Below, piece by piece: positions 10,850-21,935 of a DNA stretch of 64,000 nucleotides (position 1 is its first letter; the number at the start of each line of letters is the position of its first letter). The stretch lies in the NCBI GenBank assembly GCA_037954665.1, contig JBBMOL010000038.1, positions 1,798,001 to 1,862,000 of the forward strand. Reading direction: 5' to 3'. The translations under genes and the position numbers were made by a program. The DNA comes from Laguncularia racemosa (taxonomy: Eukaryota > Streptophyta > Magnoliopsida > Myrtales > Combretaceae). The notes beneath the pieces are model-generated. The model was not told the DNA's origin, searched no databases, and was given only the letters and a program-made list of their open reading frames with translations.

Positions 10850-11770
10850 TTGAGGTTTGTGAGAAGGGATTTGTCAATTGAAGTTTAGAAATTAAAGGTT
10901 GTTGTCTTACCATTGTGAACCGAATTGTAGGAGTGGAAATTGGACTAATTGATTATGTTGTTAAGGTGTTATGATTGTTGCTTGTTGATGTAGACATGGA
11001 GTGTTTGTAATTGTTTTATTCCTCTTGAGTGACTGTGATTGATTAAAGGGAAATGATCATTGTGATTAGTTGAGGGAAGTGGTTTTCGGAAAAATTGAAT
11101 TTTGTTACCTCATCCTTGCTGTGATTGATTTGTTGAAGAAGATAGGGGAAGCTCTTGATTTGAATTGAAATTCAGAAAATTAAGTTGTTGTCTTCATCCT
11201 TGCCGTAAGTTATTTGCTTGAGGAAGAAGAGGAGGTTCTTGAATTAAATTCCATCATTTAGGGATTCAAATAGTTGAAGCTTGTTAATGAGTGTATGTTG
11301 ATTACTTGACATTTTGGAATTGGAAGAGTCATTTCCTTGGCAGATTTCTTCAAGTGGCGTGGAGAATTAGGAAACTATTTTTGAATTCAAATTAAACATT
11401 AGTTATAGAGTTATTGTGTGTTAATTACTTTGAATGCACATTAACTAGTTGGAATCAATTACTTGCCATTTGGAGAAGTATCCTTATTTGGTTCCATTTT
11501 GTTGTTGTTGCCGTGGAAGTGGAGTACTGCACCGTGAGTGTGTTATTGTTGTTTGAATTAAGTGTGTTTTGTGTGTATTGTGTAAGTCGCAGTGTGAGTA
11601 AATTTAGCATGGAGTTGTTTTGTGAAGTGAGTGTCTTTTGGAATTTGGGAAAGTTGTTGCACCATGATTTGAAAGGAGTGGGGAATATTATTGTTGTGGT
11701 GATTGAATTTAAATTCAACAATGTTTAGTGAAATGCTTTAATATAATAATGTGTTGCACGAACATTAACT
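10850..11770 (+). other. Leader of element B, no gag
   Basis: T/G-rich noncoding sequence without gag or CCHC blocks. The open stretch at 11414-11728 has no recognisable motif and is valine- and leucine-rich by composition only. The final part (about 11700-11790) matches the pre-protease junction of element A. Confidence 0.6.
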
Positions 11771-11779
11771 ACATTTGCT

Positions 11780-12310
11780 AATAAGGATAAAGAACAAAGG
11801 GAAAACTTGTTCCATACTTCTTATAGGATACAAGGAAATTTGTGTGTCCTTACAATTGATGGTGGTAGTTGTACCAATGTAGTAGCTACTTCGTTAGTAT
11901 CGAAGCTAAGACTTACAACTATTCCACATCCTAAACCATATAAATTACATTGGCTTTGTGATCAAGGAAGTTTGTATGTGACCCAAAGAGCTAAGGTACC
12001 ATTCAGTATAAGGGATAAATATTGTGATGAGATTGAGTGCGATATCTTGCCTATGTGTGCATCCCATATTGCTTGGCAGACCTTGGTTATATGACAGGAG
12101 GGTCTTACATGATGGCTTCAGGAATACTTATGTGTTCCAGAAGGAAGGCAAACGAGTTATTCTGAATCTTATGTCACCTTTAGAGGTCCAAAATGTGCAG
12201 CAACAGATCGGTCGACTATCAAAGGTTAAAAGGGCTTTAATACTGTGTGATGATTCTAGGGAAAAGAAGGTATTATTGATGAGATAGGGTGAGGTGGAGA
12301 GGTTAATTAC
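11780..12310 (+). pseudogene. Retropepsin-type protease of element B
   Basis: It begins with KDKEQRENLFHTSY, then the catalytic IDGGSCTNV (Asp codon at 11858-11860), SLVSKLRL, PKPYKLHWL, the CDEIECDILPM block, GRPWLYDRRVLHDG and RNTYVFQKEGKRVIL. The active-site Asp is intact. A frame change near 12070 separates ILPMCASHI from GRPWLYDR, and stops follow near 12285 and 12337. The homologous block of element C joins protease and RT in a single polyprotein. Confidence 0.8.
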
Positions 12311-12338
12311 AGAAGAGGCTCCAACATACTTGCTTTAG

Positions 12339-13330
12339 TTGAGATGTGTATTAGGGTTACAGGAGCCACAATCTCTACCTCCAGCAATTTCTCAGGTATT
12401 GAAGGAGTATACTGACATTTTTCCTGATGATTTGCTAGCAGGATTACCACCTTTGAGAGAGATAGAGCATGCTATTGATCTTATGCCTGGTTCAATGTTA
12501 CTAAACCAACCTGCATATTGCATGAATCCCAAGGAGGCTAAGGAATTGAAGCGCCAGGTAGATGAATTGGTTGAACGGGGGTTTGTTAGAGAGAGTCTTA
12601 GCCCATGCGCTGTTCCCGCCCTTCTTGTTCCTAAGAAGGATGGTACTTGGAGAATGTATATTGATAGCAGAGCCATCAACAAAATCACCATCAAATACAG
12701 GTATCCTATTCCTAGACTTGATAATATGTTAGATGAGCTGCATGGTTTACAGGTCTTCTCCAAAGTGGATCTTAAAAGCAGATATCACCAGATTCGAATG
12801 AGAGAAGGGGATAAATGGAAGACCACTTTTAAAATACGTCATGGACTGTATGAGTGGTTGGTTATGCCCTTTGGTTTAAGTAATGTTCCTAGTACCTTTA
12901 TGAGGTTGATGAATCATGTATTGAAAGAAGTTCTGGGAAAATTTGTTGTTGTTTACTTTGATGATATTCTGATCTACAGTAAAAACCTAGAACAACATAT
13001 GAGGCATCTTCTGGCAATATTTTCAGTATTGAGGACACAACAGCTATTTGCAAATATCTAAAAGTGTTCCTTTTACCAAACTGAGGTAACATTTTTGGGT
13101 TTTGTTGTATCTGGTTCAGGTGTTAGGGTAGATGAGGAGAAAGTGAGGGCAATCAAGGAATGGCCAACACCCACTTCAGAAACTAAGGTAAAAAGTTTTC
13201 ATGGAATTGTATCCTTTTATAGACGCTTTGTCTAAAATTTCAGTAGTATTGTCGGTCCTCTCACAGAACTGACTAAAAAGAGTGTACCTTTTGTTTGGAG
13301 TGAAAAGGCTTAGAAGAGATAAAAGAAAAA
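12339..13330 (+). pseudogene. Reverse transcriptase of element B
   Basis: A 240-codon open stretch (12339-13061) holds a nearly complete fingers-palm region: VPKKDGTWRMYIDSRAINKI, IPRLDNMLDELHG, FSKVDLKSRYHQIR, MPFGLSNVPSTFMRLMN and the YFDDILIYS active site (YFDD 12954-12965). A TAA after QLFANI is followed by the thumb and connection (FLGFVV, EEKVRAIKEWPTP, KVKSFHGIVSFYRRFV). Both palm catalytic regions are present, so the enzyme is disabled by stops rather than active-site loss. Confidence 0.85.
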
Positions 13331-13735
13331 CTCACTTGTGCTCCATTATTAGCTTTACCTGATTTTAACAAAGTTTTTGAGTTAGAATGTGATGCTTCTG
13401 AGATTGGAATTGGTGTTGTATTAATGCAAGAAAAGAGACCTATAGCATACTTTAGTGAGAAGTTGAGTGCTACAACTTTAAACTATTTTATATATGATAA
13501 GGAATTTTATTCCTTAGTAAGGGCTCTCATGATGTGGCAGCATTATCTCCTCTTGAAAGAGTTTATTATTTATACAGATCATGAATCTTTAAAACATTTC
13601 AGGGGACAACATCATTTGTCTAAACACCAAGTTAAGTGGGTGGAATTTGTAGAGGGTTTTGCTTATGTGATAAAGTACAAAAAGGGTAATCAGAATATTG
13701 TTGTTGACGCTTTATCACAACGATATATACTTATC
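13331..13735 (+). pseudogene. RNase H of element B
   Basis: TCAPLLALPDF.KVFELECDAS opens the Ty3-type RNase H. From 13424 an uninterrupted frame reads MQEKRPIAYFSEKLSATT, YDKEFYSLVRAL, WQHYLLLKEFI, YTDHESLKHF, HQVKWVEFVEGF and VIKYKKGNQNI. The first catalytic Asp (ECDAS) and the DHES Asp are visible. It continues in frame into integrase. Confidence 0.8.
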
Positions 13736-15009
13736 ACTTCTCTTCAGTCAAAACTGCGGGGTTTTAAGTTGTTGAAAGAACAATATATATGTGATGAGGA
13801 ATTCAAGACTGTTATGGAGAGGTGTCATGGGGGCAAGATGTATGATAGATATTGCGTGATAGATGGGTTTCTGTATAAATCAGGAAAACTATGTATTCCA
13901 TCTGGATCTGTGAGGGAAGCACATGCAGGTGGTTTGTCAGGACATTTTGGTGAGAAGAGAACTATAGCCATATTGAGGAAGAATTTCTATTGGAAGGGTA
14001 TGATAAAGGATGTCCATATGGTACTAGAAAGGTGTGGTATTTGTAAGAGAGCTAAAGGGAAGAAAGGTACATAGGGTGAGTATATGCCTTTACCTATACC
14101 ATATAAACCCTGAACTGACATCAGTATGGATTTTGTGTTGGGATTACCTAGAACACAAAGGGGGAAAGACTCTATTATGGTGGTTGTTGATCGATTCAGC
14201 AAAATGTCATACTCTGTGCCATGTTACAAAATAGATGATGCTCTTTTTATTGCTAACCTTTTTGTGTAGGAAATTGTCAAACTACATGGAGTTCCACACA
14301 GCATAGTGTCAGACATAAATAATAAGTTTCTTAGTTTCTTTTAGAAGACATTATGGAGAAGACTAGGTACTAAGCTTATGTACAGTACCTCTTGCCATCT
14401 ACTAACAGACGGACAAACAGAGGTTGTCAACCGCACACTTAGGAATCTACTAAGAGCAACAGTTGGCAAGAATCTTACTGATTGGGACTTGTGTCTACCT
14501 ATTATTGAGTTCGCTTACAATAGGTCTACTCATAGTTCAACCAATAAGTCTCCCTTTAAAGTTGTTTATGGATATAATCTTTTTATTCCATTAGATTTTA
14601 TAGTAGGACCAACGACAAAGGAAGAGAGTCTTAGTGGAGTTGACCGAGCTAGACAAATTCAGCACATCCATGACAGGATAACTGAACACCTTCAGAAGAC
14701 CCAGGAACAGTAGAGAATCTAAGGAAACAGACACAGGAAAGTTTATCTATATAATCCAGGTGACTTAGTCTAGATTAATCTTAGCAGGGACAGGTTTCCA
14801 TATAAGAAGTCACAGAAGCTGTCTCCTAGGTCAGACTGACCATTCAAGGTTTTAAAGTGCATCAACAACAATGCCTATCGTATAGAGTTACCAGGAGAGT
14901 ATGGAGTATCAGCGACCTTTGATGTCTCAGATCTATCACCATACTTATCAGATGACATACATGAAGACCTATAAGATTTGAGGGCAAATCTTCCAAAAGC
15001 CCGAGGAGA
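13736..15009 (+). pseudogene. Integrase and pol C-terminus of element B
   Basis: The H2C2 domain reads HAGGLSGHFGEKRT ... CGICKRAKG. Core residues follow: DFVLGLPRTQRGKDS with VVVDRFSK (first Asp), VSDINNKF (second Asp) and TEVVNRTLRNLLRA (Glu). C-terminal blocks are AYNRSTHSSTNKSPFKVV, GDLV and LSRDRFPYKKSQKLSPRSD, then NAYRIELPGEYGVSATFDVSDLSPY and ANLPKARGDDRN at the LTR. No chromodomain is evident. Stops at about 14073, 14112, 14268 and 14341 (several of them CAG- or TGG-derived TAG) inactivate it. Confidence 0.82.
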
Positions 15010-16036
15010 TGATAGGAATCAGACTCTTACAGGACCTATCACTAGAGCCCGAGCTAAGGGTCTCCATAATTTAGTTTTGAGAATCTTGCTTAAGAAATCT
15101 AATCTTAAGGAAGCTAATATATTTTCTACATCTCTACATTACAATTGTAGTGCATTTCAGTAGGCTCACTTATCAGTCCTACAAGATACCAAATCACCTA
15201 TACTTTTGAGTGAGTCAGGATTCTCAACAGGGCTTAATTCAAAAGTATCTTGAAGACCGGCATCAGAAGACTCATTTCTTTTATATATTTCTCCTTTGTA
15301 TGGACAATTTTATGTTGTATTTTCTTTTGGGACACTTTCATTTTTTTATTGTAATTTCCATTTAGGACCGGCCACCTTAAAAGTGGCAAACTTGTAATTT
15401 TTGTCCATTTTCTAACCCTAAGAGTAGCAAGTAAAAATACTTGCTTATAGTAGGGTTTGAGGAGGCCAAAATTTTCATAATACACTTCACATTTTCATGA
15501 GAGGGCTTAGGGTCTCCCTAGATCCAATTTCTTTTATCAATTTCAATTTCCAAGAGTTGAAATTGTGGCGAGTGCAACAAAAGGCAATTGTGAATAATAT
15601 CAATTCCTTCTTTGTTGTGTTTCCTTTTCATCACTAGTGAGTCATATCTAGGGTTGATTTGGATGTTCTTGGTTAGATTTTGATTGCAATTGTGATCAAA
15701 TATCATGTTGTGAGATTGATTATTTTAGTATTTGATATCATCATCAATATTGGAATTATTTGTGACGTGAATGGTGATTGTTGGTAGAGGATGAAATCAT
15801 GGCATTAGATCTGTTCTTCTTGGTATAATTCACGTGGATTTCATTTGTATTTGTTGTTATTTGGTGAAGTTTAACCTTGTTGGATTGTTGATTGCATCTT
15901 TGGTCCTTTGGATTTCATCAAAATTCCAATAGGGTTCACACAATTTCTAGTCCAATTGAACCGGTTTATATGTGTGAGTTGAGGTTTTTTTCTTTGATTC
16001 ATTTGCATGTGCTTGGACTTGGTTTTGAGCACATCA
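15010..16036 (+). repeat. 3' LTR of element B
   Basis: TGATAGGAATCAGAC to GAGCACATCA. The TATA core has decayed to AGCAAGTAAAAATACTTGCT at 15425-15444. The polyprotein frame runs from 14978 through the LTR start to about 15163, so U3 is partly coding. Confidence 0.9.
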
Positions 16037-16431
16037 AATAGACTTTAACCACACACTCACTTCGCTAACATACACAACTCATCCATGGTGTAAGCTTCAA
16101 TCATGACACTCCTAATTCATGACAACAAATAACAAATGAAACAATTAATGAAAGCTTCTCTAAATGGTAAGTAAACAATTCAAAAAATAGTCAAAGTGTA
16201 TTAAGATTAACAACACACGATAACTCCCTCAACTTAATGTTTGCTTTTGAATTCAAATTTTTTCCAAATCCTCCACGGTACGAAAAGAAAATATGAAAAT
16301 TGCACTCCCAATTCCGAAATTTTGCAAGGAAATAATAAGGCAACAATCAACAATACTTTAAATGATGGAATTCAAATTTAAAGAACTTCCCCTTCTTCCA
16401 CTCACAACCCAATCACAACAAGGATGCAAGC
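16037..16431 (-). other. Leader of element H, continued
   Basis: The second half of the interrupted leader, starting with the AATAG duplication. A/C-rich on the plus strand, like the leader of element D (41270-42373), and noncoding. It stops abruptly at 16431 where a different LTR begins, without reaching a primer site. Confidence 0.6.
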
Positions 16432-17964
16432 TGATTTCTACACTTCTAATCGTTGCCGATCGTAGTTTTAATAAATTGAATTCTTCTTCTTAATCTTACT
16501 ACGAAGTAATAGGCAAGTGGACCTATCGTAGCATAATATAGCATGTAAGCACAAGGTCATCCCTCAGAGATACACCAATTACTAGTACTAACTCCATTCC
16601 TATTATCTAACCGTCGCTTAATAATGTTGTTCGAAACTTGATTACTCTAATCTCAAAACTAACAACTCACTAACAACAATGGTTCTGAAGATTTATCAAT
16701 TAACAAAAGCAACCTAGATCTTATTCTACTCCTTCTCTATCATGTAATTCATTAGATTTATGAAGATTGTCATAATTAACTTCTTTATACTGTCGAATTC
16801 TCTAGTCAAGTTAACTACTTTCTCAAGTATATTAACCTATCTAATCCTAGGTTTATCAAATAGGATCTCTCCTTAGTTAATAGCAACCTAGAATTGCATA
16901 AAGCACATGAATTCACATCAAAATAATCGATGTAAACAGAAGACTCTTGTTTCCTATCTCTAGAAGAACAATCAAATCTCATTAATTGCATTAGATCTAA
17001 TCATATGAGCAATTTCTCAATTAACTAATATGATATCACGCATGAATTCATATTCCGGATCTATGAATCTAAGAAACAATTGAAGAACATGCAATTAATC
17101 ATAAGAAAGTCAACAACTTTGCATTAAAGATCAAATCTTTATCACATGATAGAGAAGTTTCAAATAAAATCTAGATCTAGGGTCTACTCCTCCATAAATT
17201 TGACAAGAGAAACACAATTACTAGAAGAATAGACAAAGTTCATGGTCATAACCTTTAAAGATAAAATATTTTTCTTCGTGGGTCATCAATCTCCCTTGGA
17301 ATCAACAAAATCTGCTTTCCCTTGCTGTTATGAGAGTGAGAGAAAATGAAGAATTCGTAACCCCCCTCTCTAGGGCGAACTGAAAGTCTATTTATACATG
17401 TACCCCGATTGGATATATACACAACCGGATACACAAGTAGTGTATCTCATTCGTGTATCTCATGCTTGCTTCCAGGTGTCCTTATGTGAATATACACGAG
17501 CAAGTACATGGGAGTGTACATTGGTCGTGTATTTGAAACGTCATCAAACAGAAGCAAAACTTAGATACACAAGCAAAGTACATGGGCGTGTACTTTGCTC
17601 GTGTACTTTCCAGAAATCTACTTCAGTATACGCAAGTAAAACAGCAAAGTGCATAGGCGTGTATCTTGCTTGTGTACTTTCCAGAAATCAGCTTCAATAT
17701 ACACAAGTAAAACAGAAAAGTGCATGGGCGTGTATCTTGCTTCTGTACTTTCCAGAATTTTTTTTCTTCACGTGTAATGTATCCAATTCCTTCCAAACTT
17801 GCTCTAACTCTTAAAAACTCCTTCCCTTAGCTCCAAAATACTCTAGAAGATCCTCAAATTAACATTCATTCCACTAAGCACCCTTTTCTTCAACAAATCA
17901 TCTAAAAATTCAACAATAAAGCATAATTTCATCACTCTAGATAAGGGTATTTTGCGACTTATCA
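16432..17964 (-). repeat. Athila-type LTR
   Basis: It ends in TGATAAGTCGC on the minus strand (GCGACTTATCA at 17954-17964) and in TGATTTCTACAC at 16432. A minus-strand TATAAATA lies at about 17390-17397, placing U3 to the right. The U3 contains the palindromic minisatellite at 17415-17765. Five-base flanks (CAAGC left, ACTTC right) do not match. Confidence 0.6.
17415..17765. repeat. Palindrome-rich minisatellite in Athila U3
   Basis: About four imperfect units of roughly 70-80 bases. Each contains a TACACAAGTAAA...AGTGCATGGGCGTGTA segment followed by a CTTGTGTACTTTCCAG segment, so ACACG and CGTGT arms alternate. The open frame across it (17398-17814) is a by-product of the repeat. Confidence 0.7.
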
Positions 17965-18495
17965 ACTTCACAATACTTCAAGCAAAATAAAACATTAATC
18001 AAACTTCTCATTAATCATGATTATCGTTACCAAATAATACTACTCACACATTAGCATTTATGAATTTTAATCTTTAAAGCTCAATGCAATCCCTCAATCT
18101 AATGAGTGTGCTTTTCATCTTGTCATGAAAGTATTGTAACAAAGATACTTTAGTCAAATTTTTAGGATTAATCAGAGTAAACCAAGCTTTACCCTCATCA
18201 TTTAACAACGGCTTTCATGATCAAAATTAGACACAAGATCAATCAGAGCAAAAGGAAACGTGGTGCATTTCAACCACCACTAAAGAGTCTATAATCTTCT
18301 CAATTATCTCTCTAAGAAAAGCAATCAATAATGAAAGTACATTGCATCTATGTTTCCCCTGGATTCCTCCTCCTTTTTAGTTGATCTCTTCAAAGATTTT
18401 ATTCTTTGTAATAGTTCACTATTTTCATCCTTTTTTTAGTTCAGCTGTTTAGGATCATGCAACCCATGTAACGAGTTTTCAGCTGATAATCCTAG
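17965..18495 (-). other. Noncoding 3' region of the Athila element (left part)
   Basis: A/T-rich, no frame. It is bounded on the right by the CCTAG target copy at 18491-18495, so it continues at 25112 after removal of element C. Confidence 0.5.
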
Positions 18496-19237
18496 TGACG
18501 CGAACCTTAGATATCGATTTAAGACCCAACATTCAAGAAGGATTCAAACTCGAGAATCAAAATTGAATCGAAAACAAAACAAAACCCGACACCAATTAAA
18601 CCCGTCGATTAGAACCTAAGCTATCCGGATTGATTTCCCCAAGCGTTTAGGATGAAGAAATCGAAGGAAGTTCTATAGCAAGAACTAAAGAAGAGAGGAT
18701 TCTCTCAAGGAAATTTTTACTGAAATTGATAAAGTGTCCTTTCAAATGACAAAACAAGGTATTATATTAAAAAAAAAAAAAACACATAAGCTGGTGGCCT
18801 AAATGCATATATGGTCGGCTTTGAAATAACGGAAGAAAAAAAAAAAGACGTTCCACAGATATTTAGGCCGGCACTACACCGGCGATGTAGATTCCAAGGC
18901 TGGCAGCCTTAACCCGCCAGTGTTGCTTCCTTCAAGGCCGGCCAAGAAGGCCGGCTTCTCCTTTGCCTCTAGGCTAGTGGCCTTCCCTTTGCTAAAGGCT
19001 GTCGTTCCATCGTTGATGGCCTCCGCTTCGTCCGTGCTTTGATATATTATGTTTACTAGCTCGGGACTTGAATTAGACTTGTGTCGACCCGCTTCTTGCT
19101 CTTGGAGTTCCATAACTAATCCTTGCAAGGCTTCTCCCACTCCCTTAGCTCTAGCTCTTATCATTGGACCTCCAATACCATGTAGCGGGTCATTAGACTT
19201 TGGCTCGTGAACTCTTGATGCTACTTGATCCCCATCA
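18496..19237 (-). repeat. 3' LTR of element C
   Basis: TGACGCGAACC to TGATCCCCATCA in plus order. It contains a cluster of GGCCGGC-like motifs (18780-18960) and poly-A runs. The polyprotein frame continues into it to about 18874, including GPMIRARAKG. Confidence 0.92.
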
Positions 19238-19253
19238 TTCCCCCCTTCCTTGG
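19238..19253 (-). other. Polypurine tract of element C
   Basis: The minus strand reads CCAAGGAAGGGGGGAA directly before the LTR start TGATGGGGATC; it is the expected plus-strand primer. The coding frame (KEGGND) runs through it. Confidence 0.85.
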
Positions 19254-20495
19254 AAAGATTCGTCCTCGAATCACCTGCATCATATAGAGAAAGGTCAGAA
19301 ACATTAAAAGTTGCGCTTACATTACCATAGTGACTTGGCAAGTCAATCCTGTAAGCGTTATCATTGATGCACTCCAACACTTAAAATGGCCTATCTCCCC
19401 TGGGGTACAACTTAGATTTCCACTGTTCAGCAAATCTCTCTTTTCTCAAATGTACCAATACCTAATTTCCTGGATGAAAAACAGTCTTCACATGACCCTT
19501 ATTGGCCTGTCGAGCATAATGCTCATTTTTCTTCTCAATGTTGGCGCGAACCTGAGCATGCAATTCCCTTACAAACTCTGCCTTTTTCTTTCCATCAAGA
19601 TCAACAAATTCGTTAACAGGCAAAGGTAAAATATCCAATGGAGTCAGACGGTTAAAACTATACACCACCTCAAATGGAGAATAAGATGTAATGAAATGCA
19701 CAGTCCTATTATATGCAAATTCTACATGTGGCAGACATTTCTCCCATTGTTTCAAATTCTCATGAATCACAGCACGCAATAAGGTTGAAAGAGTCCTATT
19801 AACTACTTCCGTTTGACCATCAGTTTGAGGGTGTGCAACAGTAGAGAACAACAATTTAGTGCCTAGCCTATTCCGCAAAGTACGCTAAAAATGACTTAAA
19901 AATTTCACATCCCTATCACTCACAATGGATTTAAGCCAGCCATGGAACCATACAATCTCCCTAAAGAACAAATTGGCAATATGTTGTGCATCATTAGTTT
20001 TAGAACAACCAATGAAGTGAGCCATCTTACTAAACCTATCGACAACAACAAATATGCTATCTTTGCCACTTTGAGATCGTGGTAACCCTAACACAAAATC
20101 CATAAAAATGTCAGTCTAGGGTTGATTAGGCACAGGCAATGGAATGTATTCTCCATGGGGCATTACTCTGGATTTGGCATGTCTACATGCAATGCACTTC
20201 TCACACACAATTTGCACATCATGCTTCATTTTTGGCCAATAAAAATGTTCATGCAAAATATCCAAAGTCTTTTTAACACCAAAGTGTCCCATTAAACCAC
20301 CCCCATGTGTTTCCCTCACAAGCAATTCATGTATAGAGCTTTTAGGCACGCATAACTTATCTTTCTTAAACAAATACCCATCATGCCTATAGAAATTAGA
20401 ATATCCAGACTCAGCACAAATAGCCCAAATTTGACCAAAGTCAGCATCAGTCTCATATAACTCCTTAATGAGTTCGAACCCAAGCAATTTAGTTT
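19254..20495 (-). pseudogene. Integrase and pol C-terminus of element C
   Basis: From 20487 down: LGFELIKELYETD, the H2C2 zinc domain (HGGGLMGHFGVKKT ... CEKCIACRHAK), the core with MDFVLGLPRSQSGKDS and VVDRFSKMAHF (first Asp), IVSDRDVKF (second Asp), AHPQTDGQTEVVNRT (Glu), then AYNRTVHFITSYSPFEVVY, LPLPVNEF, NDNAYRIDLPSHYGNVSATF and VSDLSLYDAGDSRTN. The DDE residues are all present. Stops lie near 20104, 19879, 19459 and 19381. No chromodomain is visible. The protein would join the cDNA copy to host DNA. Confidence 0.88.
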
Positions 20496-20960
20496 GAAAA
20501 AAGTCAAAAGTGAATACCTTCGAGAAAGTGCATCAGCTACCACGTTCTCTTTTCCTTGCTTGTATTTGATCACATATGGGAAGGTCTCAATGAACTCTAT
20601 CCATTTCACATGCCTCCTGTTCAGCTTACCTTGAGTTTTTAGGAACTTCAAACTCTCATGATCAGAATGAATGATGAACTCCTTAGGCCATAAGTAATGT
20701 TGCCAAGTCTGCAAGGTCCTCACCAAAGCATATAGCTCCTTGTCATAGACTGGGTAGTTTAATGTAGCACCACTAAGCTTTTCTCTAAAATAAGCGATTG
20801 GCTTGGAATCCTGCATTAAAACACCACCAATTCCTTTCCCGAAAGCATCGCATTCAATCTCAAAAACTTTTTCAAAATTAGGTAAAACAAGTAAAGGTGC
20901 ATTAGTCAACTTACCTTTCAAAGTCTTAAAAGCTTGCTCATGCACTTCAGTCCACTTGAA
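20496..20960 (-). pseudogene. RNase H of element C
   Basis: HEQAFKTLKGKLTNAPLL, LPNFEKVFEIECDAFGKG, SKPIAYFREKLSGATLNY, YDKELYALVRTLQTWQHYL, SDHESLKFLKTQG, VKWIEFIETFPYVIKYKQG and ENVVADALSRR. Catalytic Asp residues in ECDA and SDHES are visible. A single frameshift in the T-run at about 20498-20505 separates it from integrase; it is the only phase change in the polyprotein. Confidence 0.85.
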
Positions 20961-21900
20961 ATCGGTGTTCTTCTTAACAAGATCATTTAGAGGAGCAGCT
21001 ATGAAACTAAAGTCCCTAACAAATCTCCTATAAAAACTTGCTAGCCCATGAAAGTTCCTGACCTCACTTGCATTCCTTAGTGTCGGCTACTCCCGAATCG
21101 CCTTCACCTTTTCTTCATCTACAGCAATCCCCTTTACACCTACAACAAAGCCAAGAAAAACCATAGTTTCCATACAAAAGGTGCACTTTTTCAAGTTCGA
21201 ATACAATTTGTTTCCCCTCAAAACAGTAAACACACTTTGCAAATGTTAAACATGTTCACTTAGAGTTTTGCTGTAAACTAAGATGTCATCAAAGTATACA
21301 ACAACAAACTTCCCAATGAAAGCACGAAGAACACGATTCATTAACCTCATAAACGTGCTAGGTGCATTTGTTAATCTAAAAGGCATTACCATCCACTCAT
21401 ATAAACCATGCTTAGTTTTAAAAGCCGTTTCCCACTCATCTCCCTCTTTCATGCGAATTTGGTAATAGCTGTTCTTTAAATCAATTTTGGAAAACAAACA
21501 GGCATCATGCAGCTCATCAAGCATATCATCAAGTCTAGGGATAGGATGTCTATACTTAATTGTGATCTTGTTGATTGCTTGACAGTTAACACACATTCGC
21601 CATGTTCCATCCTTCTTGGGAACCAAGATGACAGGAACTGAACATGGACTGAGGCTTTCTCTTATAAACCCCTTCTCTACCGGATCATCAATTTGCCTCT
21701 GGATCTCCTTGGTTTCCTCTAGATTGGCCCGATAAGCTGGTCAATTAGGAATGGAAGCACCTGGAATAAAATCAATGTGGTGTTCAATGCCTCTTAGTAG
21801 AGGCAATCCCCTTGGTACTTCTTCAGGAAATAAGTCAGCAAATTCCTACAAAAGAGAAACAACAACTGCAGGTAAAGAAGGATTAAGATAGTTAGTGGAA
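20961..21900 (-). pseudogene. Reverse transcriptase of element C
   Basis: PGASIPN.PAYRANLEETKEI leads into LVPKKDGTWRMCVNCQAIN, IPRLDDMLDELHD, FSKIDLKNSYYQIRMKEGDE, MPFRLTNAPSTFMRLMNRV and YFDDILVYS (YFDD at 21285-21296), then FLGFVVG, VDEEKVKAIRE, NASEVRNFHGLASFYRRFV. Active-site residues are intact; TAA at about 21243 and other stops break the frame. The frame stays in phase with protease above and RNase H below. Confidence 0.88.
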
Positions 21901-21935
21901 AGATAAACATCCTTGTGCATCAGTATAAGTAAGTG

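Larger units (their letters stand above)
9804..16036 (+). mobile_element. Ty3/gypsy element B, full-length with both LTRs, gag-less
   Basis: Two LTRs of about 1.03 kb (9804-10832 and 15010-16036) enclose a 4.2-kb internal region with primer site, leader, protease, RT, RNase H and integrase. The target duplication is AATAC (9799-9803) and AATAG (16037-16041), one mismatch. It sits in the leader of element H. Gag is missing at the same place as in element A, so the loss predates the insertion of both copies. The frame has fewer stops than A, making it the younger copy. LTR differences over the first about 265 bases number about 19 by eye, mostly transitions. Confidence 0.9.
5138..16431 (-). mobile_element. 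Ty3/gypsy element H, gag- and protease-bearing, RT-integrase deleted, heavily nested
   Basis: Read on the minus strand the pieces are: leader (16431 to 16037 and 9803 to 9620), gag N-terminus (9619-9312), rest of gag, knuckle and protease (8297-6867), a short pol C-terminus (5850-5783) and the 3' LTR (5782-5138). RT, RNase H and integrase are missing between the protease and the pol C-terminus. Three later elements cut it: element B and two solo LTRs. Removing them, with one TSD copy each, restores collinearity with element D. The 5' end is lost where the Athila element begins at 16432. Confidence 0.75.

Noticed and set aside
17398..17814. 138-codon plus frame
   Set aside because: It spans the Athila U3 minisatellite, antisense to the element.
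16432..17964. Complete solo Athila LTR with target duplication
   Set aside because: Flanks CAAGC and ACTTC do not match. The downstream Athila-type sequence on the same strand favours a 3' LTR of a truncated element, although the lack of a polypurine tract leaves doubt.
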